From Albibeggiatoa sp964388965 (lineage in GTDB: Bacteria; Pseudomonadota; Gammaproteobacteria; Beggiatoales; Beggiatoaceae), in the NCBI GenBank assembly GCA_964388965.1, contig CAYMCP010000041.1, positions 1 to 32,948 of the forward strand: 32,948 bases of DNA. The letters are read 5' to 3'. The notes below the pieces were generated by a model that saw only the letters and a program-made list of their open reading frames with translations, did not search any database and was not told the DNA's origin. Within the stretch, counting starts at the first letter, position 1, and each line of letters begins with the position of its first letter. Shown in pieces: positions 1-8,126 of this stretch. The position numbers and the translations under genes were made by a program.

Positions 1-228
1 GTCTTTATCGCCAATGTCTTTGGCTTCGATGAATCCAACGGGAATATCTTTTTTAGTCAAAATATAGTCAGGTGCACCGCAACGCTGTCTTTTGGGTTCG
101 TTGGTCACGCTGATTGTTGGTGCTAAACTTTCTAAAAGTTGTTGCAAATCACCACGAAACGTATGCTCAGTGGCATTTCCGAGTTTGTATCTTTTATCTA
201 TGTTATCAATATATTGGCTCGTTATCAT
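1..228 (-). CDS. N-terminal part of a restriction-modification protein (PD-ExK nuclease/N6-adenine methylase type), cut by window edge
   Basis: The minus strand is open for 76 codons from an ATG at 228-226 to the window edge, so only the N-terminus is visible. The reading has the pattern RGDLQQLLESL, then TNEPKRQRCGAPDY, then IPVGFIEAKD, which I recognise from the start of large single-chain restriction-methylase proteins (type ISP / type IIG-like). D54, E68 and K70 fit a PD-(D/E)xK nuclease motif, and the methylase domain would lie beyond the window. An in-frame stop lies upstream (about 325) and this is the first ATG. No good ribosome site is seen: AAGAG directly abuts the ATG. The ATG agrees with where the family usually starts. 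Family assignment is fairly sure; subtype and whether the gene is intact cannot be judged. Confidence 0.62.
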   Translation of the reverse strand, partial: MITSQYIDNIDKRYKLGNATEHTFRGDLQQLLESLAPTISVTNEPKRQRCGAPDYILTKKDIPVGFIEAKDIGDKD

Positions 229-339
229 CTCTTGATTTTGTTTTCCGTCACAGCGTTGGCAAAAAAGAAGCTCGAATTTATCACTGAACTCGCTATTTCT
301 TACATGTTAGGAGGCTTTGCGTCATGATTAGAATGGATT

Positions 340-2424
340 CTACAAAACAGAAGCGGGCGGAAAATCAGTTTCAAAACTCGTTTTTTCCTCTTCGTTTTCT
401 CTATTAGTTGCGGTTGCTTTTACCAATAAACCGCGAATATTTTCTAATAAATCCTCTTTTTCATAGGTTTGTTTAGTAAAAATTGTTTCTACATAACCCT
501 GTAAACGTCGCATATCACTAGTGCTTAACTTGGTCGAAGTCAACACTACCACCGGAATACTATCCCAATCGCTGTTTTTGCGCATTTTATCTAAGAAAGC
601 AAAACCATCCATTACGGGCATCAACAAATCTAATAAAATTAAACTTGGTTTCTTATCATCCAAGTGCTCTAATGCAACTTTACCGTTTTCAGCCTTAAAT
701 ACGCGCCAACCTTCCAATTTTAATAATTCTGCTGTTGCTTCACGAATCACTAAATCATCATCAACTATCATTACTAAATCATTTTCACTGTGCCCAATTT
801 TGTATTTACCCAAAATATTAGCTAATTGATCGCGTCCCACCGGTTTAACTAAATAATCGGCAGCGCCCAGCGCGTAACCTCGATTTCTATGCTCTTCAAT
901 GGAAGTCATGATGACATGAATATCTGCTAATAATGGGTCATTTTTAAGCTCCGACAACACGTGCCAACCGTCCGTTTCTGGCATCATCACATCTAAAATA
1001 ATTGCATCAGGACGTAGTTTTTTTGCCAACTGCAAACCTTGTTTACCTGAATCCGTCACCGCCACCGCATACCCTAATTTAGATAAATAATTTTTCAATA
1101 ATTCACGTACTACTCTGTCGTCATCAATGACCAATACTATACCATCACCTTCAAGTAATTCTTCAGTTTTAGAAATAACATCTTCATGTTCAGAATGAAC
1201 AACTTGCTCTTTAGTATGAATTGGTAAAGTCAAAATAAATGCAGAACCTTCACCAAATTCACTTTCTACTTGAATTGAACCGCCCATCATATCAGCAAAT
1301 TCTTTACTAATTGCCAGACCTAAACCCGTACCACCAAACCGTCTTGTTGTCGAAGCATCTACTTGAGTAAAGGGACGAAATAGCTTTTTCAGTTGTTCGT
1401 CAGTCATACCAATACCCGTGTCACGAATTTCAAAACAAATCCATTCAGTGTTGTGTTCCAGTAGGTAAGAGATATTAAAATAAATCTGTCCATTTTCAGT
1501 AAATTTAGCAGCATTACTCAATAAATTTAGTAAAATTTGTCGCGTTTTGGTAATATCGGTTCGGATGAGCGAAAGCTTGTCATCTATTGAAATATTAAGT
1601 TGATTTTGTTTTTTAGCAATTAATGGTTTAATGGTTAATTCTAAATCTTGAACCAGCTTTTGCACTTGGATTCGCTCTAAAAATAAATCCATTTTGCCAG
1701 ACTCGATTTTAGATAAATCTAGCACGCTGTTAATTAAACCGAGTAAATGATTACCGGCGGTACGAATTTTTTCTAAATCATCAATACAACTTTCAAAACC
1801 AAAATCTTCTGCATCTTCAATCAAAATCTCACTATAACCAATAATTGCATTCATCGGAGTACGCAATTCATGACTCATATTCGCTAAAAACTGACTTTTA
1901 GCAACATTGGCAGATTCAGCTTGTTCTTTGGCTTGTTTTAATTCTTGAGTACGCTCGATAACTTTTTGCTCTAAGTTTGTCGCATAAGCCAATAATTGAT
2001 TATCACGCTTTTCAATTTCTAATTCTAATTTTTCGCGTAAACGATACAACTCAACGTGGGTGCGCACTCGTGCTAATAATTCCTCTTGTTGAAAAGGTTT
2101 GCTTACATAATCCACCCCACCAACATTAAATGCACGTAAACGATCTTTTGGATTGGTTAAGCCGGATAAGAATAGAATAGGTATCATATTCAATTTATTA
2201 ATATTTTTAATGTGCTGACAGGTTTCAAACCCATCCCACCCCGGCATTGTAATATCTAACAAAATAATATCTGGCGGGTTTTGTTGCGCAATTTCCAATG
2301 CCATTTGCCCTGTTTTAGCTAATAACACTTCAAAGCCGTCTTCTTGTAAAATACCATTAAGCAAGGCTAAATTTGCCAAATTATCATCTACAACTAGGAC
2401 GGTAGATTTATCTGTCATTGTCAA
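340..2424 (-). CDS. Hybrid sensor histidine kinase, REC-HisKA-HATPase-REC-REC
   Basis: A 694-residue soluble signalling protein with no membrane segment. Order: a receiver domain at about 8-125 (phospho-acceptor D57, conserved K109), a coiled coil at about 128-172, HisKA with SHELRTP (H185), an HATPase domain with N-box near 300-305, DTGIGM (335-340) and GGTGLGLA (364-371), a second receiver (about 429-540, D478, K527) and a third (about 550-665, D599, K651). All three receivers keep their acidic pocket, so a multistep internal phosphorelay is plausible. The N-terminal receiver probably replaces a sensor domain and is fed by another kinase. No output domain and no HPt domain are present, so it must hand phosphate to a partner that is not in the window. 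It lies downstream of parC on the same strand, 81 bases away, with no evident functional link. Start ATG at 2424; the signal it senses is unknown. Confidence 0.93.
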   Translation of the reverse strand: MTMTDKSTVLVVDDNLANLALLNGILQEDGFEVLLAKTGQMALEIAQQNPPDIILLDITMPGWDGFETCQHIKNINKLNMIPILFLSGLTNPKDRLRAFNVGGVDYVSKPFQQEELLARVRTHVELYRLREKLELEIEKRDNQLLAYATNLEQKVIERTQELKQAKEQAESANVAKSQFLANMSHELRTPMNAIIGYSEILIEDAEDFGFESCIDDLEKIRTAGNHLLGLINSVLDLSKIESGKMDLFLERIQVQKLVQDLELTIKPLIAKKQNQLNISIDDKLSLIRTDITKTRQILLNLLSNAAKFTENGQIYFNISYLLEHNTEWICFEIRDTGIGMTDEQLKKLFRPFTQVDASTTRRFGGTGLGLAISKEFADMMGGSIQVESEFGEGSAFILTLPIHTKEQVVHSEHEDVISKTEELLEGDGIVLVIDDDRVVRELLKNYLSKLGYAVAVTDSGKQGLQLAKKLRPDAIILDVMMPETDGWHVLSELKNDPLLADIHVIMTSIEEHRNRGYALGAADYLVKPVGRDQLANILGKYKIGHSENDLVMIVDDDLVIREATAELLKLEGWRVFKAENGKVALEHLDDKKPSLILLDLLMPVMDGFAFLDKMRKNSDWDSIPVVVLTSTKLSTSDMRRLQGYVETIFTKQTYEKEDLLENIRGLLVKATATNRENEEEKTSFETDFPPASVL

Positions 2425-2505
2425 GCCCTCGTGAGTACCATGTTAACTCGCGCCTTTTGGTATTGTAATGAAGCAGTCTAAAAAATGATAGGATTAAACT
2501 CAATA

Positions 2506-4755
2506 TTAATCGCTTATTTCTGCACTGATCGGACGAATTTCAAAGTGATCAATTTTACTAAAACCGCGTGGTAATTTGTGTCCACGTTTATCGCGTGTAC
2601 CGGTATAAAGTTCGATGTCGCGTGATTTTAATTGTAGTTGATGTTGAGCTGCACATAAATAAATGTTATCACCTAGTGTTAAAACAGTAAGTGCTGTTAA
2701 TGTTTCAGTGGATTTTGTCGGTAAATTTAATAATTTAATGCCCTTGCCTTTACTTAAATTAGGTAATTCATCTAATGAAACAATCAATAAATAACCTTCG
2801 CTTGTTGCTACAATGTAATGATCTGCGCTAGGCGGAATGTAGACAGGCGGCAAGATTTTTCCGTTTTCTGGTAAGCTCAATATGGCTTTACCATTTTTAT
2901 TTTTGGTCTGTAAATTATCTAAAGTGGTGATAAAACCATATCCACTATCTGTTGCTAACAAATAACGCGCTGTCGAATTACTGTCACCGAGCAATACGTG
3001 CTCAAATGTCGCGCCGTTAGGTGGCGTAAAGCGTCCTGCCAATGGTTCACCTTGACCGCGTGCTGAAGGTAAAGTGTGGGCAGGTGTACTATAACTACGA
3101 CCACTACTATCTAAAAAAATGGCTTGTTGGTTAGATTTACCCTGTGCTGCTGCTGCAAATTCGTCACCTGACCGAAAATTTATATTTTCAGCCTCAATTT
3201 CATATCCTTTAGCGGCACGCACCCAACCTTTGGCAGACAAAATAACCGTAATCGGCTCTGAGGGTAATAAGGCTTGTTCATCAAATGCTTGCGCTTGTTC
3301 TCGCTCGACTAATGGCGACTTGCGAACATCACCATATTTTTTAATATCGGCTTTCAGTTCTTTAGTAACTAATTTTTTTAAATTACTCTCAGAACTCAAT
3401 ATTTTTTGTAAATCTTGTTGTTCTGTTGATAATTTGTCAGTTTCAGCTTGAATTTGTTGCTGTTCTAACTTAGCTAATTGACGTAATTTTAAATCTAAAA
3501 TAGCCTCTGCTTGTGTATCGGTTAAACCAAATTTCTGGATTAAAATTAATTTAGGTTTATCATTTTCTCGTATAATTAAAATTATTTCATCAATATTAAG
3601 ATAAGCGATTAATAAACCTTGTAAAATATGTAGACGTTTTTCAATTTTATCCAAACGGTGTTGTAAACGCTTTTGTACTGTGTCCACGCGAAATAATAGC
3701 CATTCAGTCAATATCATTTTCAGATTTTTAACTTGTGGTCTACCATCTAAACCGATCATATTCATGTTTACCCGGTAACTGCGTTCTAAATCCGTCGTCG
3801 CAAATAAATGTGTCATTAACGCCTTAGTATCTATCCTATTTGAGCGCGGTACAATCACAATCCGGGTTGGATTTTCATGGTCGGATTCATCGCGTATATC
3901 TTCGACTAGCGGTAATTTTTTCGCCTGCATTTGCGCTGCAATTTGAGTAATAATTTTTGCGCCCGAAGTCTGATAAGGTAATGCTGTGATGACAATATCA
4001 CCATTTTCCTGCACATAACAAGCACGCATTCTTAACGAACCGTTACCTTTTTCATAGATTTTGTGTAATTCTTCACTAGGCGTAATAATTTCAGCTTCTG
4101 TTGGAAAATCAGGGGCTTTGATAAATTCGCATAATGTTTTAATGCTTGCATCTGGTTTTTTCAATAAATAAATACAAGCTTCTGCGACTTCGACTAGATT
4201 ATGAGGTGGAATATCAGTTGCCATGCCTACTGCAATACCACTACCGCCATTAAGCAACACGGTTGGTAATCGTGAAGGTAATAATTTAGGCTCATTCAAT
4301 GTACCATCAAAATTGGGTTGCCAATTCACTGTATCTTGATCAATTTCAGCAAGTAGCACGTCGGTAAAAGCAGATAATCGTGCTTCGGTATAACGCATTG
4401 CGGCGAAAGATTTAGGATCATCAACTGACCCCCAATTACCTTGTCCATCCACCAGCGGATAACGATACGCAAATGGTTGCGCCATTAATACCATTGCTTC
4501 ATAACAAGCCGTATCACCATGCGGGTGATATTTACCGAGTACATCGCCTATTGTACGTGCTGATTTTTTATATTTATTCGATGCTTTCAAACCTAGCTCT
4601 GACATAGCATAGACAATTCGACGTTGTACGGGTTTTAAGCCATCAGCGATATGTGGTAAAGCCCGATCTAAAATAACGTACATAGCATAGTCGAGATAAG
4701 CTTGTTCGGTAAATTGATGCAATGGAATTTGTTCGATTTCGTTATAGGTTTGCAT
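2506..4755 (-). CDS. parC: DNA topoisomerase IV subunit A
   Basis: 749 residues, close to the 752 of E. coli ParC. ParC forms a heterotetramer with ParE and decatenates replicated chromosomes in the cytoplasm. The breakage-reunion domain starts at once (IADGLKPVQRRI, about 37-47). The catalytic tyrosine is Y122 in AAMRYTEARL. The quinolone-determining region reads YHPHGDTACYEAM, with T82 where E. coli has Ser80 and E86 where it has Glu84. A long coiled-coil arm lies at about 350-470, and the C-terminal beta-pinwheel region (about 490-740) is short and carries no GyrA box, which separates ParC from GyrA. No parE is beside it. Start ATG at 4755; the next gene upstream is divergent, with a 256-base spacer. 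Confidence 0.96.
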   Translation of the reverse strand: MQTYNEIEQIPLHQFTEQAYLDYAMYVILDRALPHIADGLKPVQRRIVYAMSELGLKASNKYKKSARTIGDVLGKYHPHGDTACYEAMVLMAQPFAYRYPLVDGQGNWGSVDDPKSFAAMRYTEARLSAFTDVLLAEIDQDTVNWQPNFDGTLNEPKLLPSRLPTVLLNGGSGIAVGMATDIPPHNLVEVAEACIYLLKKPDASIKTLCEFIKAPDFPTEAEIITPSEELHKIYEKGNGSLRMRACYVQENGDIVITALPYQTSGAKIITQIAAQMQAKKLPLVEDIRDESDHENPTRIVIVPRSNRIDTKALMTHLFATTDLERSYRVNMNMIGLDGRPQVKNLKMILTEWLLFRVDTVQKRLQHRLDKIEKRLHILQGLLIAYLNIDEIILIIRENDKPKLILIQKFGLTDTQAEAILDLKLRQLAKLEQQQIQAETDKLSTEQQDLQKILSSESNLKKLVTKELKADIKKYGDVRKSPLVEREQAQAFDEQALLPSEPITVILSAKGWVRAAKGYEIEAENINFRSGDEFAAAAQGKSNQQAIFLDSSGRSYSTPAHTLPSARGQGEPLAGRFTPPNGATFEHVLLGDSNSTARYLLATDSGYGFITTLDNLQTKNKNGKAILSLPENGKILPPVYIPPSADHYIVATSEGYLLIVSLDELPNLSKGKGIKLLNLPTKSTETLTALTVLTLGDNIYLCAAQHQLQLKSRDIELYTGTRDKRGHKLPRGFSKIDHFEIRPISAEISD

Positions 4756-5011
4756 ATAATAAGCAGGCTATATGGTTACTGATGAAGCACAGATTTAATA
4801 ATAATTTCTAACAATAGTCAATGAACAGGCTCTCAGTACAATATTTTCTGACCTTTACAGACACTATAAAAAATGAATCTTTATAACTTATTGTTTATAT
4901 TTAAATTAATTAGATTAAACTGTTGAATAGCTAGCCATTTTTGACAATTTGGTTGTATTATTGCTGGCTATACCATTACGAGTATTTCGCTAAGTTTGCT
5001 AGGAGAAAATC

Positions 5012-5569
5012 ATGTCAGTCCTGTTTGAAGAAATTAAAAGGCTAAAATATAAATTAGCAGAATTGGAGCAAGAACAAGAACGCCAAGATAAAGAGCTACA
5101 TGAAACAATTAGAGATTTTGAAGAAATTAGCCGCTTGGAAGCAGAATTATTGGGTATTGATTATGAAGTGCTGAAAGAAAAAGTATTAAATAATATTGCT
5201 TTTATACGCGACACTGAGCAGGAAACACAGAAATTAGAATCTGATTTGTCCGAAGCTGATAAAATTAGATTGCAACGTTCTACTGATAATGTACCAGCAG
5301 TTCATGATGATGAGGAAACACAACGTTTAGAACGAGAATTAGCAGAATTGGATGGTGTAAAAACACAACAACTTAAACATTATTTTACAATTTGTCTCAT
5401 TTCTAGCGATGGCAACCATAATGAATGGACAAAAGAGGCAGGCGGTGGCTGGCGCGGCAAAGGTTTAGGTCATCAATATGCTAATCGTGATGAGGCATTA
5501 AAAAACTGTGAGCAATTGAAAAAACGTTTCCCAAATTATCAAATTCAGCTAGTTGAAAAATCAAACTAA
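5012..5569 (+). CDS. Coiled-coil protein of unknown function with a small C-terminal alpha/beta module
   Basis: 185 residues, no signal peptide and no membrane segment. Not recognised. Residues 1-115 are strongly helical and charged (Glu/Gln/Lys/Arg heptads), and contain an imperfect duplication: EQETQKLESDLSEAD (about 69-83) resembles DEETQRLERELAELD (about 100-114). From about 121 the protein changes character: a hydrophobic strand (HYFTICLISS), a Gly/Trp-rich loop with EAGGGWRGKG, a helix (DEALKNCEQLKKRF) and a final strand (YQIQLVEK). That beta-loop-helix-beta layout is reminiscent of a SPOR-like repeat, but this is only a resemblance. The start is well supported: AGGAG lies 7 bases before the ATG. 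It is followed 84 bases later by a thioredoxin gene on the same strand; a shared transcript is possible. Confidence 0.75.
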   Translation: MSVLFEEIKRLKYKLAELEQEQERQDKELHETIRDFEEISRLEAELLGIDYEVLKEKVLNNIAFIRDTEQETQKLESDLSEADKIRLQRSTDNVPAVHDDEETQRLERELAELDGVKTQQLKHYFTICLISSDGNHNEWTKEAGGGWRGKGLGHQYANRDEALKNCEQLKKRFPNYQIQLVEKSN

Positions 5570-5653
5570 ATATTTTCTTGAGTTTGCTTGAATCACACAA
5601 GCGGTTTTAAATATGTCATAATGTGCATTATTTAACTCCAGAAAGGAACCCCT

Positions 5654-6025
5654 ATGGCTACTGTGGAACTGACAGCAGAGAGCATCCAATCTTACATCGA
5701 AGGAAACAAATTGCTCATAATTGATTTTTGGGCACCTTGGTGTGCACCTTGCCGTTCTTTCGCTCCGACTTATGAAGCGGTTTCTGAACAGTATGATGAT
5801 ATTGTATTTGCTAAGGTGAATACTGAAGAACAGCAGGAATTAGCTGGTATGTTTGGCATTCGCTCCATTCCAACTTTAATGATTTTTAAAGAGCAAATTA
5901 TCGTCTTTTCTCGGGCAGGTAGCTTGTCAGAATCAGCTTTGCAAGAGGTGCTAGGTAAAGCAGAAGAATTAGACATGGATTTAGTACGTGCTGAATTGGC
6001 AAAACAAGAACAACAGTCCGCTTAA
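5654..6025 (+). CDS. Thioredoxin-family protein with WCAPC active site
   Basis: 123 residues with a full thioredoxin fold: active site WCAPC (C30 and C33), the buried Asp region IIDFW (22-26) and cis-proline P73 in SIPT. There is no signal peptide, so it is a cytoplasmic dithiol reductant or a specialised thioredoxin. The active site differs from the WCGPC of the trxA product at 31480-31806, and the protein carries an extra C-terminal helix of about 15 residues rich in Glu, Gln and Ala, longer than the usual 105-110. These points suggest a paralogue with a distinct partner rather than the main thioredoxin. A ribosome site GAAAGGA lies about 8 bases before the ATG. No redox partner is adjacent, although a cytochrome pair follows after a 474-base AT-rich gap. 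Confidence 0.88.
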   Translation: MATVELTAESIQSYIEGNKLLIIDFWAPWCAPCRSFAPTYEAVSEQYDDIVFAKVNTEEQQELAGMFGIRSIPTLMIFKEQIIVFSRAGSLSESALQEVLGKAEELDMDLVRAELAKQEQQSA

Positions 6026-6499
6026 CCTTTTCAAAACGCAGAGCATCTGAGTTCATGTCCAGTTTTTCTATACGAAAAATTTGTTTGACTTTTGACTCTG
6101 CGTAAAATATATCATCTCATTCCTCTCGAAAATATCCACACTTCCCCACACTACCCCATATTATGCAAGCGAGTAAAATTTTTCAGAAGGGAAAAACTTA
6201 TTTTGCGGCTAAAATCAGCAACATTTAAATCCAAATATTTTTTATATCTATTTGATTTTAAATGGTTATTAAATGTTATATTAAAATTAATATAGTTAGA
6301 AAGATGGATATAAAAGCGATTATCCAAGTTGATTTAACCAACTTATAAAAAAATATTATATAATTATAAAAAAAATCATGTGGCATAGTCAGCTATAAAT
6401 TAGCCATCATTAGGTATAAAAATATTTTAAATCCTTATTTTTTGTAATATTTTTAACTTATGTTGTATATTTATAAATATATTTGGAGGAGAGACCTTA
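6026..6499. other. AT-rich intergenic region without a convincing gene
   Basis: 474 bases, strikingly AT-rich towards the right (6220-6480). The only open frame, 6092-6295 (+), is basic and hydrophobic, has no ribosome site and shows no recognisable motif, so it is not called. The promoter of the cytochrome genes must lie here, but the composition makes any -10/-35 assignment meaningless by eye. No clear hairpin or repeat was seen. Confidence 0.5.
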
Positions 6500-7264
6500 A
6501 TGCTAAAATTTATGTGTATTTTTACCTATAGCTTGTTACTGTGCGGTTCTGCATGGGCGTGGACTGTACCGAGTCACGAAAAAGAGGATGCGCTAGAATT
6601 AACCCCAAATTTAGAAAATGGGCGAAAATTGTACGAAACTTGCGCAATTTGTCATTCACCTCAAGGTTGGGGTACGCCAGATGGTCGTTATCCTCAGATC
6701 GCAGGTCAACACGTCAACGTTTTAATCAAACAATTATCAGACATTCGTTCTGGCAACCGCGACAATCCAACTATGTATCCTTTTGCAACCAGTTCACATT
6801 TAGGGGGTATACAAGGTATTGCAGATGTATCAGCTTATATCTCACAATTGCCAATGAGTCCGGGTAACTCATACGGACCTGGCTTTGATTTAGAATTAGG
6901 TAAAAAAGTATATGAAAAGAATTGTTTAGAATGTCACGGGGCAGACGGTGCAGGTGATAATGCTGAATTCTACCCGACGCTGTATGGTCAACATTATCAG
7001 TATATGTTACGTCAAATGATGTGGATTATTTCAGGTAAACGTCGTAACGCTGACGCGACGATGGTAAAACAATTACGTGAAATGGATATGCGTGATTTAC
7101 GTGCTTCAATTGATTACGCCTCTCGTCTCGAACCACCTAAAGAAAAAGTAGCAGAAACACCTGACTGGTGGAACCCAGACTTCAAACGTAATTTCATTTC
7201 TGTGCCTGTCGCACCGACCTATCCAGCCCTAAATTTTAGAGGCGGAACATCATTTGAAAGATAA
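6500..7264 (+). CDS. Exported dihaem cytochrome c (cytochrome c4-like)
   Basis: 254 residues. An N-terminal signal peptide (hydrophobic run about 6-20, cleavage probably after SAWA) sends it to the periplasm. Two c-type haem sites, CAICH (48-52) and CLECH (142-146), sit in two similar domains, each followed by a candidate distal methionine (M92 in NPTMYP, M188 in DATMVK). This is the cytochrome c4 arrangement, a periplasmic electron carrier that commonly serves terminal oxidases or reductases. The proline/tryptophan-rich tail after about 210 is longer than in typical c4. A strong ribosome site GGAGGAGAG lies before the ATG. It is followed 31 bases later by a tetrahaem membrane cytochrome, so both probably form one electron-transfer unit. 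The physiological partner is not in the window. Confidence 0.9.
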   Translation: MLKFMCIFTYSLLLCGSAWAWTVPSHEKEDALELTPNLENGRKLYETCAICHSPQGWGTPDGRYPQIAGQHVNVLIKQLSDIRSGNRDNPTMYPFATSSHLGGIQGIADVSAYISQLPMSPGNSYGPGFDLELGKKVYEKNCLECHGADGAGDNAEFYPTLYGQHYQYMLRQMMWIISGKRRNADATMVKQLREMDMRDLRASIDYASRLEPPKEKVAETPDWWNPDFKRNFISVPVAPTYPALNFRGGTSFER

Positions 7265-7295
7265 ATTTAAATAAAACATGGATGGAGGAATGTCA

Positions 7296-7850
7296 ATGCA
7301 ACAACAACAGCAAAAAACTTCGCGTATCAAGTGGTTTCTTGGTAGCGGTCTTATCTTCGTACTAGGAATTTTATTTGCGGCAGGTTTTTCCGTAGCGGTC
7401 GAACATACCAATACAGTAGAATTCTGTACGTCTTGTCATTCACAGCAGTATCCTTTTGAAGAATTGAAGCAATCAGTACATTGGTCAAGTGCCTCAGGCG
7501 TTCACGCAGGTTGCGCAGATTGTCATGTACCTAAATCATTCTTTCCAAAAATGTATGCAAAAGTAATGGCTTACAAAGATGTTTACCACGAATTGATGGG
7601 CACAATTGATACTCGTGAAAAATTCGAGGCACATCGTTGGGAAATGGCAAATCGGGTTTGGGCAAAAATGAAAGCCACTGATTCGCGTGAATGTCGCAGT
7701 TGTCACGCCTTTGAGCACATGGATTTAAGCGAACAAGACCGTTTTGCACGCAAAAAACATGAAAAAGCACCAGAACGTGATGAAACTTGTATTGATTGTC
7801 ACAAAGGTATCGCTCATGAGTTGCCCGAAGAGCCTGAAGAAGGTGTCTAA
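7296..7850 (+). CDS. Membrane-anchored tetrahaem cytochrome c, NapC/NirT family
   Basis: 184 residues from the preferred ATG at 7296. The frame is also open from ATG 7278, but GGAGG at 7284-7288 lies 7 bases before 7296. A single membrane anchor (about 11-34) precedes a periplasmic domain with four haem sites: CTSCH (44-48), CADCH (73-77), CRSCH (133-137) and CIDCH (165-169). This is the NapC/NirT/NrfH fold, which takes electrons from the quinol pool and passes them to periplasmic cytochromes or reductases. In most relatives the first site reads CHxM, the Met being an unusual haem ligand; here it is CHSQ, so that Met is replaced by Gln50. The preceding dihaem cytochrome is the likely partner. 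No nitrate, nitrite or TMAO reductase gene is adjacent, so the terminal acceptor is unknown. Confidence 0.9.
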   Translation: MQQQQQKTSRIKWFLGSGLIFVLGILFAAGFSVAVEHTNTVEFCTSCHSQQYPFEELKQSVHWSSASGVHAGCADCHVPKSFFPKMYAKVMAYKDVYHELMGTIDTREKFEAHRWEMANRVWAKMKATDSRECRSCHAFEHMDLSEQDRFARKKHEKAPERDETCIDCHKGIAHELPEEPEEGV

Positions 7851-7876
7851 CGCTTCACATACACGGAGCAGGAATT

Positions 7877-7970
7877 GGTTTTAACTGAAACGTATATACA
7901 CAAGGTTAAAATACCTAAGTGCTCAACCGCGCTTGGGAATCCGCGCTCTTTGTTGGGGGGAGTATGTCAA
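7877..7970 (+). mobile_element. Solo right end of an IS200/IS605-type (TnpB) element, omega-RNA-like
   Basis: This stretch matches, on the opposite strand, the right end that follows the broken tnpB at 31907-32010. Shared blocks in order are TTTTAACTGAAACG, AGGTTAAAATA, CTTGGGAATCC and a terminal GGGAG..TATGTCAA / GGGAGGATGTCAA. The GGGAATCCC-like stem and the terminal GGATGTCAA are typical of the 3' ends of tnpB-bearing elements, which encode the guide RNA scaffold. No tnpB remnant precedes it: the cytochrome gene stops only 26 bases upstream. It is therefore an isolated end, either a relic or a domesticated RNA. The shared sequence blocks are observed; the family name is by recollection. 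Confidence 0.5.
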
Positions 7971-8126
7971 AAATGTCTAATTTCGCTTAAAGCGCATTAC
8001 AATTAGCATTAGGGTGTCTTAGGATGGTAGCAAAGTCACCTTAGTTAGTATATTAGTAAATAATAATATTTAAATTTTGCATATAAAGGTGTATCATAAA
8101 TACAACACTTTAAACAAAGGTTTGTT

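Noticed and set aside
139..327. 62-codon plus-strand frame over the restriction gene start
   Set aside because: It lies opposite the N-terminus of the minus-strand restriction protein, whose motifs are convincing; a shadow frame.
4495..4525. Thr82 in the ParC quinolone region as a resistance mutation
   Set aside because: Thr is a plausible natural residue at this site; resistance cannot be claimed without a strain comparison.
4941..4974. TTGACA ... TATACC as a promoter for the coiled-coil gene
   Set aside because: Spacer is 22 bases, too long for a normal sigma-70 promoter.
6092..6295. 67-codon open frame in the gap before the cytochrome genes
   Set aside because: No ribosome site, composition simply reflects AT-rich DNA, no motif; not supported as a gene.
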